The notes under the pieces: model-generated | Databases searched by the model: none | Told to the model about the DNA's origin: nothing | Seen by the model: only the letters and a program-made list of their open reading frames with translations | Part shown: piece after piece, positions 1 through 10,127 of the stretch | How positions within the stretch are numbered: the stretch's first letter is position 1 | Layout of the letters: each line of letters begins with the position of its first letter | From: Bog-950 sp044225825 | Lineage (GTDB): Bacteria > Bacteroidota > Bacteroidia > Chitinophagales > LD1 | Length of the DNA: 64,000 nt | Direction of reading: 5' to 3' | Assembly (NCBI GenBank): GCA_044225825.1 | Contig: JBGAIB010000002.1 | Coordinates: forward strand, 709,498 to 773,497 | Translations under genes and position numbers: made by a program

Positions 1-45
1 CAGCTCGCCCAAATGCTTCACTAAATCAGTTCCCGTTTTACTCAT
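1..45 (-). CDS. 5' end of an unidentified gene running off the left edge
   Basis: On the minus strand an ATG at 45 opens a frame that stays open for 15 codons to the window edge, reading MSKTGTDLVKHLGEL. It is divergent from the transporter gene at 141, with 95 bases between them, which is a normal size for a shared promoter region. Fifteen residues are too few to name a family. It could also be a chance open frame; the divergent arrangement and the Met-Ser-Lys start are the only support. Confidence 0.4.
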   Translation of the reverse strand, partial: MSKTGTDLVKHLGEL

Positions 46-140
46 ACTGTGAATATAAAAGCAATTATGTAAGTGGTTACGTTTTCTTTTTAAAAAATTT
101 GTTAAGTCGCTAAATCGGGCCAAAAACCTATATTGCGGCA

Positions 141-1472
141 ATGCAGCCCGAACGCATTCCGCGCTCAAAGATTTTTGCTTACGGATTAGGTATTTTTGGA
201 TGGAGCCTGTCCCTGAATATTATCAGCACGCTGTTGAGTTACATTTATTTACCACCGGTTGATTCGTCTACCACGATGCAAAACCTGGTGCCCCAAACAA
301 CGGTGTTGGTGGTGTTTAACATTATAGCGCTGGTAATGGCTGCAGGCCGCCTGTTTGATGCGCTGCTGGACCCGCTTATAGCCAACTGGAGCGACAGGTT
401 GCGCAACCGCCTTGGACGCCGCATACCGTTTATGCGCGTGGCTCCCATTTTTGTAGCCATCTTTTGTTCGTTGATGTTTTTACCACCGGTGCATACTGCC
501 AGTTTGGAGAATATCAAATGGCTGGCACTGGTACAAATGGGTTATTACTTCTTCTTTGGTTTGTATGTAATACCTTATAATGCCTTGTTGGCTGAACTAG
601 GTCATTACCCCGGTGGCAAGATGCAGTTAAGTACTGCCCAAAGCGTTGGCTTTATATTGGGTATGGTGTTCAGCAGTTCGGTACCTGCTATGGTAGGGGC
701 GTTTGAATTTTTAAAACTACCTGAACTGCAGTTGTATCAATATGTGATACTGGCCTACAATATTATCGGTGCCATATGTATGCTGATACCGGCATGGGTG
801 ATTAATGAACACCGCTATGTAAAACCGGGCCATGCAAATGAGAAAGTATTCCGCTCGTTGAAGGGTGCTTTAGCTATCCGCAACTTCCGGATTTTTGCAT
901 TTGCCGATGCTACGTTTTTTATGGGCATTGCCTTGATTGGTGCAGGGTTGATGTATTACGTTACCACCCTGCTTGGTTTACCAAAGGAAGAAGGTGTTGC
1001 CTTTATTGCCGTGCAGGTGGTGGTAACATTGCTTACATATACAGTAGTAAACCGGTTGGAACGCCGCTTTAGTAAAAAGCAATTGATGATAGCTGCTTTC
1101 TCCTGTTTATCGCTGGCCTTTTTCAGCATTTACGGATTGGGCAAATACCCGGTGCACCCATATACCCAGGTAGGCATCATCATGAGTTTCTTTGGTTTCT
1201 TTAATGCATTCCTGTTGATACTGCCGCCTACCATAGTTGCTGAAATAGCCGAGAAGGAAGCTGCAAGAACCGGCGAGAATAAGGAAGGTATGTTCTTTGG
1301 TATGCGGGCGCTGTTTCAAAAGATAGGTCAAACCCTGGGGGTGCTGGTGTTTATGATGCTTACGCTGTATGGCAAAGATAAGGACCACGACTTAGGCCTG
1401 CGGCTTAGTGGTGTTGTAGGAGGCCTGCTGTGCTTGTTGGCTGCTGCTGCCTACAGTAAGTACGAGGAGTAA
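141..1472 (+). CDS. GPH-family (sugar/cation symporter-like) MFS transporter
   Basis: Inner-membrane secondary transporter of 443 residues, the usual length for the glycoside-pentoside-hexuronide:cation symporter branch of the major facilitator superfamily. About twelve hydrophobic segments are visible. The family signature lies between membrane segments 2 and 3: DPLIANWSD at about residues 77-85, then GRRIPF at 92-97. GPH proteins typically couple sugar or glycoside uptake to Na+ or H+, but the substrate cannot be read from this sequence and no catabolic genes sit nearby. The gene is monocistronic and converges on asd; a shared hairpin lies between them. Start chosen at the first ATG; no Shine-Dalgarno sequence is visible, as is usual in this phylum. 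Confidence 0.85.
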   Translation: MQPERIPRSKIFAYGLGIFGWSLSLNIISTLLSYIYLPPVDSSTTMQNLVPQTTVLVVFNIIALVMAAGRLFDALLDPLIANWSDRLRNRLGRRIPFMRVAPIFVAIFCSLMFLPPVHTASLENIKWLALVQMGYYFFFGLYVIPYNALLAELGHYPGGKMQLSTAQSVGFILGMVFSSSVPAMVGAFEFLKLPELQLYQYVILAYNIIGAICMLIPAWVINEHRYVKPGHANEKVFRSLKGALAIRNFRIFAFADATFFMGIALIGAGLMYYVTTLLGLPKEEGVAFIAVQVVVTLLTYTVVNRLERRFSKKQLMIAAFSCLSLAFFSIYGLGKYPVHPYTQVGIIMSFFGFFNAFLLILPPTIVAEIAEKEAARTGENKEGMFFGMRALFQKIGQTLGVLVFMMLTLYGKDKDHDLGLRLSGVVGGLLCLLAAAAYSKYEE

Positions 1473-1484
1473 CTACTTCTTGCC

Positions 1485-1513
1485 TTAAAAAGAAAAGGGC
1501 CTTAACGGCCCTA
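1485..1513. terminator. Bidirectional terminator between the transporter and asd
   Basis: Perfect stem AGGGCC (1496-1501) and GGCCCT (1507-1512) with a 5-base loop, between two converging genes. On the minus strand it is followed by a T-rich tract (TTTTCTTTTT), so it should serve asd best. Confidence 0.65.
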
Positions 1514-1538
1514 TGTAAAAGTTGTAAGCAAATATCAA

Positions 1539-2552
1539 TTATCCAACCAGTTCCTTCTTCTCTGCCAGCAAGCCTTTCTCCATCAGGTACTCGGCAATTT
1601 GCACGGCATTGGTAGCAGCACCCTTGCGCAGGTTGTCGCTCACAATCCAGCAGTTCAGTGTATTGGGCTGACTTTCATCGCGGCGCAGGCGGCCTACAAA
1701 GGTTTCGTCTTTATCGTGTGCCAGAATAGGCATAGGGTATTTCAGGTTCTTTACATCGTCGTATACAATTACACCCGGTGCATTCGTTAACACTTCGCGC
1801 ACTTCGTTCAGGTCAAAATCGTTTTCAAATTCAATGTTCACGCTTTCGCTGTGTCCGCCAACTACAGGCACACGCACAGTAGTAGCTGTTACACGGATGG
1901 TATCGTCGCCCATAATCTTTTTAGTTTCGTTCACCATCTTCATTTCCTCTTTGGTGTAACCATTATCCAAAAACGAATCGATATGCGGCAACAGGTTCAG
2001 GTCTATCTGATACGGATAGGCTTTTTCGCCTTCAGTTTTATTACGCTCGCTAAACAACTGATCAACCGCTTTTTTACCGGTGCCGGTAACGCTCTGGTAG
2101 GTGCTTACCACTACACGTTTAATCTTGTATTTATCGTGCAGGGGCTTTAATACCACTACCATTTGTATAGTCGAGCAGTTAGGGTTGGCTATAATTTTAT
2201 CGGTAGCCGTTAATACGTTGGCATTTACTTCAGGTACAACTAAAGGTATGTTCGGTTCCATACGCCAGGCAGAGGAGTTGTCGATAACCGTGCAGCCAAT
2301 AGCCGCAAATTTCGGAGCCAATTCCTTTGAAGTAGAACCACCGGCCGAGAAAATGGCTACATCCGGTTTTTTAGCAATAGCAGTTTCCCAGGTCATTACT
2401 TCGTATTCCTTACCCTTAAAGCTTACCTTTTTGCCAACCGATTTTTCGCTGGCAATAGCAAATAGATCAGTTACCGGAAAGTTTCGCTCCGCTAAAACCT
2501 GCAACATTTTGCTACCCACCAAACCGGTAGCGCCTACTACGGCTACTTTCAT
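1539..2552 (-). CDS. asd: Aspartate-semialdehyde dehydrogenase
   Basis: Cytoplasmic enzyme that reduces beta-aspartyl phosphate to aspartate semialdehyde with NADPH, the branch point to lysine/diaminopimelate, threonine and methionine. The 337-residue length matches the family. The N-terminal Rossmann motif GATGLVGS is at residues 7-14, the catalytic Cys126 lies in NPNCSTIQ (123-130), and the catalytic His234 in GGHSES. It is not in an operon with other aspartate-family genes. It converges with the upstream transporter, and its 5' side faces the 3' end of the M29 peptidase gene across 188 bases with no other recognisable feature. The identification is secure. Confidence 0.97.
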   Translation of the reverse strand: MKVAVVGATGLVGSKMLQVLAERNFPVTDLFAIASEKSVGKKVSFKGKEYEVMTWETAIAKKPDVAIFSAGGSTSKELAPKFAAIGCTVIDNSSAWRMEPNIPLVVPEVNANVLTATDKIIANPNCSTIQMVVVLKPLHDKYKIKRVVVSTYQSVTGTGKKAVDQLFSERNKTEGEKAYPYQIDLNLLPHIDSFLDNGYTKEEMKMVNETKKIMGDDTIRVTATTVRVPVVGGHSESVNIEFENDFDLNEVREVLTNAPGVIVYDDVKNLKYPMPILAHDKDETFVGRLRRDESQPNTLNCWIVSDNLRKGAATNAVQIAEYLMEKGLLAEKKELVG

Positions 2553-2740
2553 AATCGCTTATTTTTTGAGGTGACAAATTAAAGAGATAGAACGCAGATT
2601 AGTTAAGATTTTTATGATTTGCGTAGTAAAAATTTAGCAGGCTGAAGTGCCGTGCACCTATGCAGCGCCGTTGGTAAAGGGCAATCCGTATCTGTTTCCT
2701 CCGGGAGTCATAAAGTCAGCTAACCGGATACGTAGGGCGC

Positions 2741-3865
2741 TTAAATAATAAACTTGCCATCTTGGTAAATACGCACACCGTCGGCAATAATCTCACCGCC
2801 GTTTTTCATATCTGTAATCATGTCCCAGTGAATGGTGCTTTCATTTTGTCCGCCGCACTGCTTATAACTTTGTCCTACGGCCATATGTATACTGCCGCCA
2901 ATTTTTTCATCGAACAAAATATTGCGGGTGGTGCGCTGGATGTTCATATTAGTACCAATGGCTACTTCGCCCCATTTACGGGCACCATCCACGGCAAAAA
3001 CCTTGTCCAGCACATCTTTCCCTTCTTCGGCATCCCATTTTACTACTAGGCCGTCCTTCACTTCCAGGCGAACGCCCACCACATCCTTACCCATATAAAT
3101 GGTAGGGTAACTAAAATAGGCCCAACCGTTCACGCTGTCCTCAATAGGCGCGCTGAATACCTCACCGCTGGGCATGTTAGCGCGGCCGTCGCTGTTTATC
3201 CAGGTGCGTCCTTTTACCGAAAAGCTGATGTCAATGTTCGGCCCCTTGTATTGCACCTTGTCTACCTTATTCAGGTAGTCAACATAAACCTGTTGTTGTT
3301 TGCGCACTTCCAACCATTTGGCAACCGGATCCACCTCATATAAATAACAGCTCTGGTAAACAAAACGCTCGTATTCGTCCATAGGCATACGGGCATCTTC
3401 CGCTCCTGCGGGGGTAGGAAACTGGCACAGGCAACGACGCATGCTGCCATTGCCGGTGCGTTCGAAGTAAATGCGGTTTACCTGCTGCTGGGCTTGTTGC
3501 AGTAATTTAAATTTCTCAGGATTACCGGGATCGCTTTCATCGTCGCCCTTGGCAAAAGGAGCGCGTATGTTCAGAAAACAATCGAAGTTTTCCATCACAT
3601 ATTTTTTCAACGGGCTTACCCATGTCAGTTGATTTTCCTCGCCGTATTGCAATAGTAATTCATTTACGCCTCGCAGCTCAACGTTCAATACGGGAATACC
3701 TCCGGCTTTATATATTTCTTTAACTACTTCAAGTAAAAGGGGTTCGGCCTGGTAGCCGGCAGTAACGTATACTTTTTCATTAGGCTTAACGGCCAGGCAA
3801 TAATTTACCAGCAGGGCAGCATACTTACTATCAATAGGTTGGGTTTCCCGAACGGAGGTTGACAT
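2741..3865 (-). CDS. M29-family aminopeptidase (aminopeptidase T-like)
   Basis: Metal-dependent exopeptidase of the M29 (AmpS/aminopeptidase T) family, 374 residues from the chosen start, close to the family length. Typical family features are the GEVFSAP stretch near the middle and the C-terminal IHMAVGQSY and HWDM motifs, which carry metal ligands (Glu, His, Asp). The open frame continues upstream to 4108, but that extension is Arg/Leu-rich and unlike the family. I chose the ATG at 3865, where the protein begins MSTSVRETQP. No signal peptide is seen, so it should be cytoplasmic, in peptide turnover. It is divergent from the DUF4442 gene, with 64 bases between the starts. Confidence 0.9.
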   Translation of the reverse strand: MSTSVRETQPIDSKYAALLVNYCLAVKPNEKVYVTAGYQAEPLLLEVVKEIYKAGGIPVLNVELRGVNELLLQYGEENQLTWVSPLKKYVMENFDCFLNIRAPFAKGDDESDPGNPEKFKLLQQAQQQVNRIYFERTGNGSMRRCLCQFPTPAGAEDARMPMDEYERFVYQSCYLYEVDPVAKWLEVRKQQQVYVDYLNKVDKVQYKGPNIDISFSVKGRTWINSDGRANMPSGEVFSAPIEDSVNGWAYFSYPTIYMGKDVVGVRLEVKDGLVVKWDAEEGKDVLDKVFAVDGARKWGEVAIGTNMNIQRTTRNILFDEKIGGSIHMAVGQSYKQCGGQNESTIHWDMITDMKNGGEIIADGVRIYQDGKFII

Positions 3866-3929
3866 AAATGAACTTGTTTTGAGGAAGCGAATTGATTGAA
3901 AAGTTTCGGGACTACCAAAATACAGCCAC

Positions 3930-4439
3930 ATGAAATTATATACTACCGATAAGCAGGAGTCGCGCCAATCACGCCTATGGCGCTTAGGCGTTAATGTTTG
4001 GCCCTGCATTTGGTGCACCGGCAGTAAGGTAAAATTTGTTTCAGCTGATTTTACCGAACTACACCTCAGCCTAAGCCTTAACTGGCGTACACGTAACCGT
4101 GTAGGCACTGTATACGGCGGTAGTATGTATAGTTCGGTAGATCCTTACTTTATGCTAATGTTTATGCAGATTTTAGGAAAAGGGTATGTGGTGTGGGATA
4201 AAGCCGCTTCAATGAAGTTTGTACGCCCAGTAACGGATACCATCAAATGCCGGTTTCTTATTTCGGAAGAATTGATACAGGACGTAAAGCACCATGTAGC
4301 CATGCGCGGCGAATACACCTTTGATCTGCCCCTGCATTACGAGGATGAACAGGGTAAAGTTTATGCCACCTTTACAAAAACCATCTATGCGGCAGATAAA
4401 GAGTTCTACAAAAAGAAACTTGCCGCAAAAGCTAACTAG
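3930..4439 (+). CDS. DUF4442 protein, hotdog-fold thioesterase-like
   Basis: 169-residue soluble protein resembling DUF4442 proteins, a hotdog-fold group related to acyl-CoA thioesterases. Visible support is the RNRVGTVYGGSMYSSVDP stretch (about residues 54-71), which matches the hotdog helix with its G-x-x-x-G-G-S pattern, followed by LKxxRPVT-like strands (MKFVRPVTDTIKC). A role in hydrolysing or binding an acyl thioester is inferred from the fold; the substrate is unknown. The gene is transcribed away from the M29 peptidase gene and is followed after 120 bases by the alpha-2-macroglobulin gene. Confidence 0.8.
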   Translation: MKLYTTDKQESRQSRLWRLGVNVWPCIWCTGSKVKFVSADFTELHLSLSLNWRTRNRVGTVYGGSMYSSVDPYFMLMFMQILGKGYVVWDKAASMKFVRPVTDTIKCRFLISEELIQDVKHHVAMRGEYTFDLPLHYEDEQGKVYATFTKTIYAADKEFYKKKLAAKAN

Positions 4440-4559
4440 TTTGTAAGGGCGGGTGCGAAAAGAAGCCAAGCGATAAAAAGTAACAGCGACTCACACCATT
4501 TTCACCCTTTTTATGGAATTTTTTTGTGTAGCACATCTATTCTGCACAAACCAAATGCC

Positions 4560-7500
4560 ATGCCTACGTATAAAAACATCTTAACACCTGCGGCTGTGCT
4601 GCTATCTATTACTGCTGTAATAGCCGCGATCACCCAATTAGAAACGCCATTTTTCGAAAGCGATTTTATAAACGCTTTAAAAAAGAAGTTCAATTCGTTT
4701 AATGAAAAAACCAAACAAGACCGTTTGTATGTGCAGACGGATAAAGCGTTTTATGCCCCCGGCGAAACAGTTTGGTTTAGCGCCTTTTTACGCGACGAAC
4801 AAACCCTGCAGCCCTCCGGCAATTCGGATGTATTGCATGTGGAATTAATTACGCCCAAAGGAACCACCGCCCGCCACTATAAACTGGTGGCCGAGAATGG
4901 TATTGCGAAAGGTGATTTTGAGCTAAGCGGCATGGTAGGCGGCATTTATAAGCTGCGTGCCTACACCGACTATCAGAAAAATGATACGGCAGCCTTGGTG
5001 TTCGAAAAGGAAATAACACTCCAAAGTGTGGTGATGCCCCGTTTGAAAATGAAGCTGGAGTTTGAAAAGAAGGCTTATGGTAAAGGGGAGGAGGTTGTCG
5101 CTAACCTTGAATTAAACACCAATGCCAATACACCCCTGGCTAATACCACCGTAAACTTTAGTGCTATGCTGGATGGTAAAGAATTGAATGCCGGCAAGGC
5201 CCGCACCGATGCGAACGGCAAAGCACTGCTAAAATTTAGCTTGCCGCAAAACCTTAACAGCATTGATGGTGTGGTAAATGCGTTGATAGATTTTGAGGGA
5301 AGTACCGAAAGTATCTCGCGCAGTGTGCCGATTGTGCTGAATAAAATTGAAATGGCCTTTTACCCCGAAGGAGGTGATATGGTGAACGGCATGAACCAGC
5401 GAATTGCCTTTAAAGCATTAAATGAATTCAGCAAGCCGGCGGATGTGGAAGGGATTATTGTAAATGCCAAAGGCGAATATATCAGCGAGTTCAAAAGTTA
5501 CCATGCCGGAATGGGCGCGTTTAATTTTACGCCCAAAGCAGGTGAAACCTACAAAGCCCGTATTACCCAACCGGCAGGCATATTGGATGAATATGAATTG
5601 CCCGAAGCACTGCAGGCCGGATATGTATTGCAGGTTAACCCGGGCATGAACAACGATTTACGTTTAACCGTTAACAGCTGGCAGGCGGAAACACTGAGCG
5701 TAGCTGCACAAGTGCGCGGCAAACTCTACTTCGCAGGTTCTTTTAAAGCACAAAAGGGAAGCAACCTGCTAACGTTGCACACTGCCGATTTCCCGATAGG
5801 TGTAACACAAATTACCCTGTTCGACAATAAAGGTATTGCCCGTTGTGAGCGACTTGCTTTTGTAAACCGCGATAAGCAGTTAAAGATTAATGTTAGCACG
5901 GATAAAGAGCAATACCAGCCGCGTGAAAAGGTAAGTATGAACATCCGGGTTACCGACGAGGATGGCCTGCCTATGCCCGGCAATTTTGCATTGAGTGTGG
6001 TGGATGATAACCTGCTCTCGTTTGCTGATGACAAGCAAGGCAATATTTTGAGCAAAATGTTGCTGGAGCCTGAGTTGAAGGAAAAGGTTGAGGAGGCTAA
6101 TTTTTATTTTGATACCAAAGAACAGAAATCGGCCCCGGCACTGGACTATCTATTACTTACCAGTGGCTGGAGACATTATACCTGGAAGCAGATACAAACT
6201 GAAAGCCTGCCCCTGGCCCGTTTTGCAGGAGAGAAGGCTGTACTAAGCGGTCATATCATTGATGGCTTTACAAGCCAGCCTGTGGCCGGAGCCAAAATAA
6301 AACTGGTGAACGGCAACAAAGAGATTGTTACGGATAAAAGTGGTGCATTTAGATTGAGTGGTTTTAATTTAGGAATAGCTAACCAACTGACGATAAGCGC
6401 CACCGATTTTAATGAAAGTGTGCAACCGATAGCTAATTACGGCGAAGGAATAAACTACTATATCTACAACAATAGATACATGTACCGTTTCGAGGCGCAG
6501 GCTGCACCTATGGGTGGTGCAGACTGGGGGGATGATGAGCGCATGGCAATTGAGGAAGTGCGGGTAGAGAAGAAGGTGCCTGCGGTAAAAGGACTAAAAC
6601 AAAAAAATGAAGTGGCCAATGCCGAAGAAATCATGCCGGGTTTTGCCGATGTTATGGAGGTGCCGGCTCCGGATCTTGCAGATGTACAGGAACAACACGA
6701 GGATGTAGCAGATTTGAACCAACAGGTTGAGCTGGGTAAAGTGATGGAAGGCCGCTTAAAGGACCTGGAACGGGCGGATAAAAAGGCAGAGGCGGGCAAT
6801 CAGGTCATTTACTATCGTGCTAAGGAGTTTCCACAGAAAAAATATACCGCTGCCGACACAACCCGCAACGACTTGGGCAGTACCGTGTATTGGAATGGCA
6901 ACGTGGAAACCGACCGCAACGGCCGCGCGAAGGTGGAGTTTGTAACAAATGATTTGATCTCTTCCTTTAAAACGACCATTGAGGGTTTTGCAGACGATGG
7001 TTCTATTGGTCGTGCTGAATACAGCTATAGCACCGGGTTGCCATTTAGCATGGACGCTAAAATTCCGGTAGAGGCTGTAAGCGGAGACAAGATGATGCTG
7101 CCTGTATTTCTGAAAAATACCACCGGCAGCGATATAAGCGGCGAATTGAACTTAAGCCTTCCACAACAGTTGACCGCAGAAGTGCGCACTACACATGTTA
7201 TTATACCAGCTAAAGGCAGTAAGGTGTTTTACCTGAATTGTGCCGCTTCCACTGTGATAGGAAAAGGTAATCTGGAGATACGTTTCCGCAGCGCTGAGTT
7301 TAATGATGCCCTAACCTGTGTAGTTAATGTAGTGCCTAAGGGTTTTCCTGCTACTATCAGCTTAAGTGGTCAGGATATGGAAAAAAGCTTTACGGTTAAA
7401 CCGGTGAATATTGTACCGGGTAGTATGAAGGTAACGCTGACTGCTTTCCCCAATATTATGACCGATTTAATGAGCGGTGTGGATGCCATACTTCGCGAGC

Positions 7501-8930
7501 CATATGGTTGTTTTGAGCAAACAAGCAGCAGCAATTACCCCAATATTATGGTGATGCAGTATCTGCAAAACACAAAAACCAACGACCCTAAGGTAGAGGC
7601 CCGTGCCAGACAATTACTGGAGGATGGCTATAAAAAACTGGTGGCATTCGAAACGAAAGAGAACGGTTACGAATGGTTTGGTGCTGCTCCTGCACACGAA
7701 GCACTTAGTGCATACGGCCTGATGGAGTTTGTGGATATGAAGAAAGTGTATCCTAAAGTAGATGATGCCATGATTGAGCGCACGGTGCAATTGCTGCTGA
7801 ATAAACGCGATGGCAATGGCGGTTTTAAAAAGAACCCACGCGCACTCGATAGCTTTGGCGCTGCCGACGAAGATATTACCAACTGTTACATTGTATATGC
7901 CATGACGGAAGCGGGCAAAGGCAATTTGATTGATAGGGAAATAAACGCCGCTTACCGCGATGCGAAAAAAAGCAATGATCCTTATATGCTGGCATTAATG
8001 GCGAATGCACTGTTCAATATTGGCGATGCCAAACGTGGTGAAGAACTGATGAGTTTGTTGGTGAATGGAAAGCAGGAGGCTGCATTCTGGAACGGCAAAC
8101 GCCATTCTATTACACGCAGCACCGGCGAAGCGTTAAAGATTGAAACCACCAGTTTAGTGGCACTGGCTGTAATGAAGAGCTCCGACCCCGATATGCAAAG
8201 CCTGCAAAGTGCCGTTAAGTTTTTGGTAGGTGCCCGCAGTGGTTACGGTATGTTCGGCAGCACACAAAGTACCATACTTGCCTTGAAAGCACTTAGTCGT
8301 TTTGCTGAGTTCAGTAAAAAAACGGATGAGAGCGGAACAATTGAAGTATTGGTAAACGGCAATGTAGTGGCTACCAAAGATTATGCAAAAGGCGAACGCA
8401 ACAATGTGGAGCTACCAGGATTAGAAAAATTTGTTGCCGCTGGCACCCAGGATATTAAGGTGCGCTTTAAAGGCTGCAAAAATGCATTGCCTTATACGGT
8501 GAACATGACTTACAGTACCACGCTGCCTGAAAGTAGTAAAGAATGTGTGGTTAGTTTAAGCACCCAGCTTGGCGCTAAACAGGTAAAGGTGGGCGAAACA
8601 TTGCGCTTGACCGCCACATTGAAAAACAAAACCAACCAGGGCCAACCTATGACTATGGCCATTATCGGATTACCTGCAGGCTTTACTGCCCAACCATGGC
8701 AATTAAAGGAGATGCAGGAAAAAGGTGTGGTTGATTTTTATGAGGTGATAGGCAATAACATTGCGTGTTATTACCGCGATTTGGCACCAGGCGAGCAGAA
8801 GGTGATCAACTTTGACTTGAAGGCAGAGATGCCCGGCGAATACGATGCACCGGCCAGCAGCGCTTATCTCTACTATACTAACGAGCAAAAAACCTGGGTG
8901 GGATTAGATCGTGTTTTTGTGAACCCATAA
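4560..8930 (+). CDS. Alpha-2-macroglobulin family protein with CxEQ thioester
   Basis: Large envelope protein (1456 residues from this start). Bacterial alpha-2-macroglobulins trap proteases in the periplasm or at the outer membrane through a thioester. The thioester motif is intact: GCFEQ with Cys at residue 984, followed by the alpha/alpha-toroid domain. An N-terminal hydrophobic segment (about residues 10-25) acts as signal or anchor. MG2-like repeats follow, including the family's characteristic TDKAFYAPGETVWF stretch near residue 60. About residues 560-630 (LSGHIIDGFTSQPVAGAKIK) form a carboxypeptidase-regulatory-like beta domain. An ATG at 4560 was preferred over an upstream TTG at 4524. 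No penicillin-binding protein 1C gene, the usual partner in Proteobacteria, is adjacent. The ~50-residue acidic, Lys-rich stretch near residues 660-740 is probably a linker. Confidence 0.93.
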   Translation: MPTYKNILTPAAVLLSITAVIAAITQLETPFFESDFINALKKKFNSFNEKTKQDRLYVQTDKAFYAPGETVWFSAFLRDEQTLQPSGNSDVLHVELITPKGTTARHYKLVAENGIAKGDFELSGMVGGIYKLRAYTDYQKNDTAALVFEKEITLQSVVMPRLKMKLEFEKKAYGKGEEVVANLELNTNANTPLANTTVNFSAMLDGKELNAGKARTDANGKALLKFSLPQNLNSIDGVVNALIDFEGSTESISRSVPIVLNKIEMAFYPEGGDMVNGMNQRIAFKALNEFSKPADVEGIIVNAKGEYISEFKSYHAGMGAFNFTPKAGETYKARITQPAGILDEYELPEALQAGYVLQVNPGMNNDLRLTVNSWQAETLSVAAQVRGKLYFAGSFKAQKGSNLLTLHTADFPIGVTQITLFDNKGIARCERLAFVNRDKQLKINVSTDKEQYQPREKVSMNIRVTDEDGLPMPGNFALSVVDDNLLSFADDKQGNILSKMLLEPELKEKVEEANFYFDTKEQKSAPALDYLLLTSGWRHYTWKQIQTESLPLARFAGEKAVLSGHIIDGFTSQPVAGAKIKLVNGNKEIVTDKSGAFRLSGFNLGIANQLTISATDFNESVQPIANYGEGINYYIYNNRYMYRFEAQAAPMGGADWGDDERMAIEEVRVEKKVPAVKGLKQKNEVANAEEIMPGFADVMEVPAPDLADVQEQHEDVADLNQQVELGKVMEGRLKDLERADKKAEAGNQVIYYRAKEFPQKKYTAADTTRNDLGSTVYWNGNVETDRNGRAKVEFVTNDLISSFKTTIEGFADDGSIGRAEYSYSTGLPFSMDAKIPVEAVSGDKMMLPVFLKNTTGSDISGELNLSLPQQLTAEVRTTHVIIPAKGSKVFYLNCAASTVIGKGNLEIRFRSAEFNDALTCVVNVVPKGFPATISLSGQDMEKSFTVKPVNIVPGSMKVTLTAFPNIMTDLMSGVDAILREPYGCFEQTSSSNYPNIMVMQYLQNTKTNDPKVEARARQLLEDGYKKLVAFETKENGYEWFGAAPAHEALSAYGLMEFVDMKKVYPKVDDAMIERTVQLLLNKRDGNGGFKKNPRALDSFGAADEDITNCYIVYAMTEAGKGNLIDREINAAYRDAKKSNDPYMLALMANALFNIGDAKRGEELMSLLVNGKQEAAFWNGKRHSITRSTGEALKIETTSLVALAVMKSSDPDMQSLQSAVKFLVGARSGYGMFGSTQSTILALKALSRFAEFSKKTDESGTIEVLVNGNVVATKDYAKGERNNVELPGLEKFVAAGTQDIKVRFKGCKNALPYTVNMTYSTTLPESSKECVVSLSTQLGAKQVKVGETLRLTATLKNKTNQGQPMTMAIIGLPAGFTAQPWQLKEMQEKGVVDFYEVIGNNIACYYRDLAPGEQKVINFDLKAEMPGEYDAPASSAYLYYTNEQKTWVGLDRVFVNP

Positions 8931-8953
8931 ACACTTAATAAAGGTGTGATAGG

Positions 8954-8989
8954 CCCCGGAAGAGGACGCTCTTTTTGGGGTTTTTTATT
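8954..8989 (+). terminator. Terminator after the alpha-2-macroglobulin gene
   Basis: CCCC (8954-8957) with GAAGAG pairs with CTCTTT and GGGG (8977-8980), followed by a T-run. It sits 23 bases after the stop codon. Confidence 0.7.
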
Positions 8990-9003
8990 TTGGGAGGATG
9001 CAA

Positions 9004-10074
9004 TTATGAAAACAACCGGACGAAGTTTTCTGTATTGCTTCTTACGGAGTAGGCATCCACTATTTTTTGACGGGTATTAGCACCCATTGAAATCAGCAGG
9101 TTTCTATCCGCCATTAATTTACCTAACGCCTTATACCAATCGTTTGCTGTGGTACAGAGAAAACCGTTAAGGCCATCATCTACTATGCGGGTGTTTACAC
9201 CAACCGGCGAAACCAGAGCAGGTATGCCCAGTGCCATGTATTGAAGTGCTTTAAATCCGCATTTACCTTTTGCCCATTTATCATCCACCAGAGGCATTAC
9301 ACCCACATTAAATTGCAGCAGGTCCTCAATCTCTGTTTCCTTATTCCATTTCGTAAAGCGCAGTGACTTTAACTTAAAGTCAGGTTCCCGGTCGGCAATT
9401 ACATGAAAAGTGAAGGTGTAGTGCTGTTCCAGTTTTTCCAATACCGGTAATAGTTCATTTATATACCGCATGGTGCTGTGTGTGCCTGTCCAGCCGATTA
9501 CAAAATGGCTGCCTTGTTGATCCTTAACCCTGTTATGCAGGTTATCCGTATCAATGGTAGTGGGATTGAAAACTGCATTGGCATTGTATTGCGCTGCAAA
9601 CTGCCGCAGGTATTCGTTACCGCAGCTAACCTTATACGCCATCCGGCAAACCGGTATGGCATTATCGTACTTTTTAAAGCGTCCTACAAAGCCATTGCTT
9701 TCGGAGGTGTTGCGGAGCCAGATAGCATCGTCAAAATCGTAAATGATCTTTTTACGCGCCAGTTTAGCAATGATCCATTCAAAAATGGGCGGGCCGAAAA
9801 ACTCTGCCTCACGATGCACAAAAACATAATCGTACTGGTCAAGGGTAAACATAGTGCCCAGGCGGCGGATGTAGCCTTTTAGGGTGCCCACAACCTTTTT
9901 AAAAGTATAGCCCGGTTTATAGAGAATATTCCAGGTGTCGTTATCCAAAAAGGCACGCTTTTCAATTTCAAATCCCCTCGCTTGCAGTATGTCGTAATAC
10001 TGTTCGAACCTGAAACGCTGGCTGGCGGCGCCGCCTTCTGGGTAAGGGAAAAGAAATAAAATGCGCTTCGGCAT
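9004..10074 (-). CDS. Glycosyltransferase, GT4/GT1 (GT-B fold)
   Basis: 356-residue cytoplasmic or membrane-associated glycosyltransferase. The N-terminus MPKRILFLFPYPEGGA with the ASQRFR stretch is typical of Bacteroidota GT-B enzymes. The C-terminal half carries the usual donor-binding layout: VGVMPLVDDKWAKGKCGFK and QYMALGIPALVSPVGVN, where nucleotide-sugar contacts normally lie. It probably transfers a sugar from a nucleotide donor during cell-surface glycan synthesis; acceptor and donor are unknown. It is monocistronic, 54 bases from the Hsp70-like gene on the same strand, and far from the glycan operon at 31.5-34.6 kb. Confidence 0.85.
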   Translation of the reverse strand: MPKRILFLFPYPEGGAASQRFRFEQYYDILQARGFEIEKRAFLDNDTWNILYKPGYTFKKVVGTLKGYIRRLGTMFTLDQYDYVFVHREAEFFGPPIFEWIIAKLARKKIIYDFDDAIWLRNTSESNGFVGRFKKYDNAIPVCRMAYKVSCGNEYLRQFAAQYNANAVFNPTTIDTDNLHNRVKDQQGSHFVIGWTGTHSTMRYINELLPVLEKLEQHYTFTFHVIADREPDFKLKSLRFTKWNKETEIEDLLQFNVGVMPLVDDKWAKGKCGFKALQYMALGIPALVSPVGVNTRIVDDGLNGFLCTTANDWYKALGKLMADRNLLISMGANTRQKIVDAYSVRSNTENFVRLFS

Positions 10075-10127
10075 GGTGCTAAAATAACAAGCTGTAGCAC
10101 ATCTCAGTTATCTGTGAAGCCGTCTTC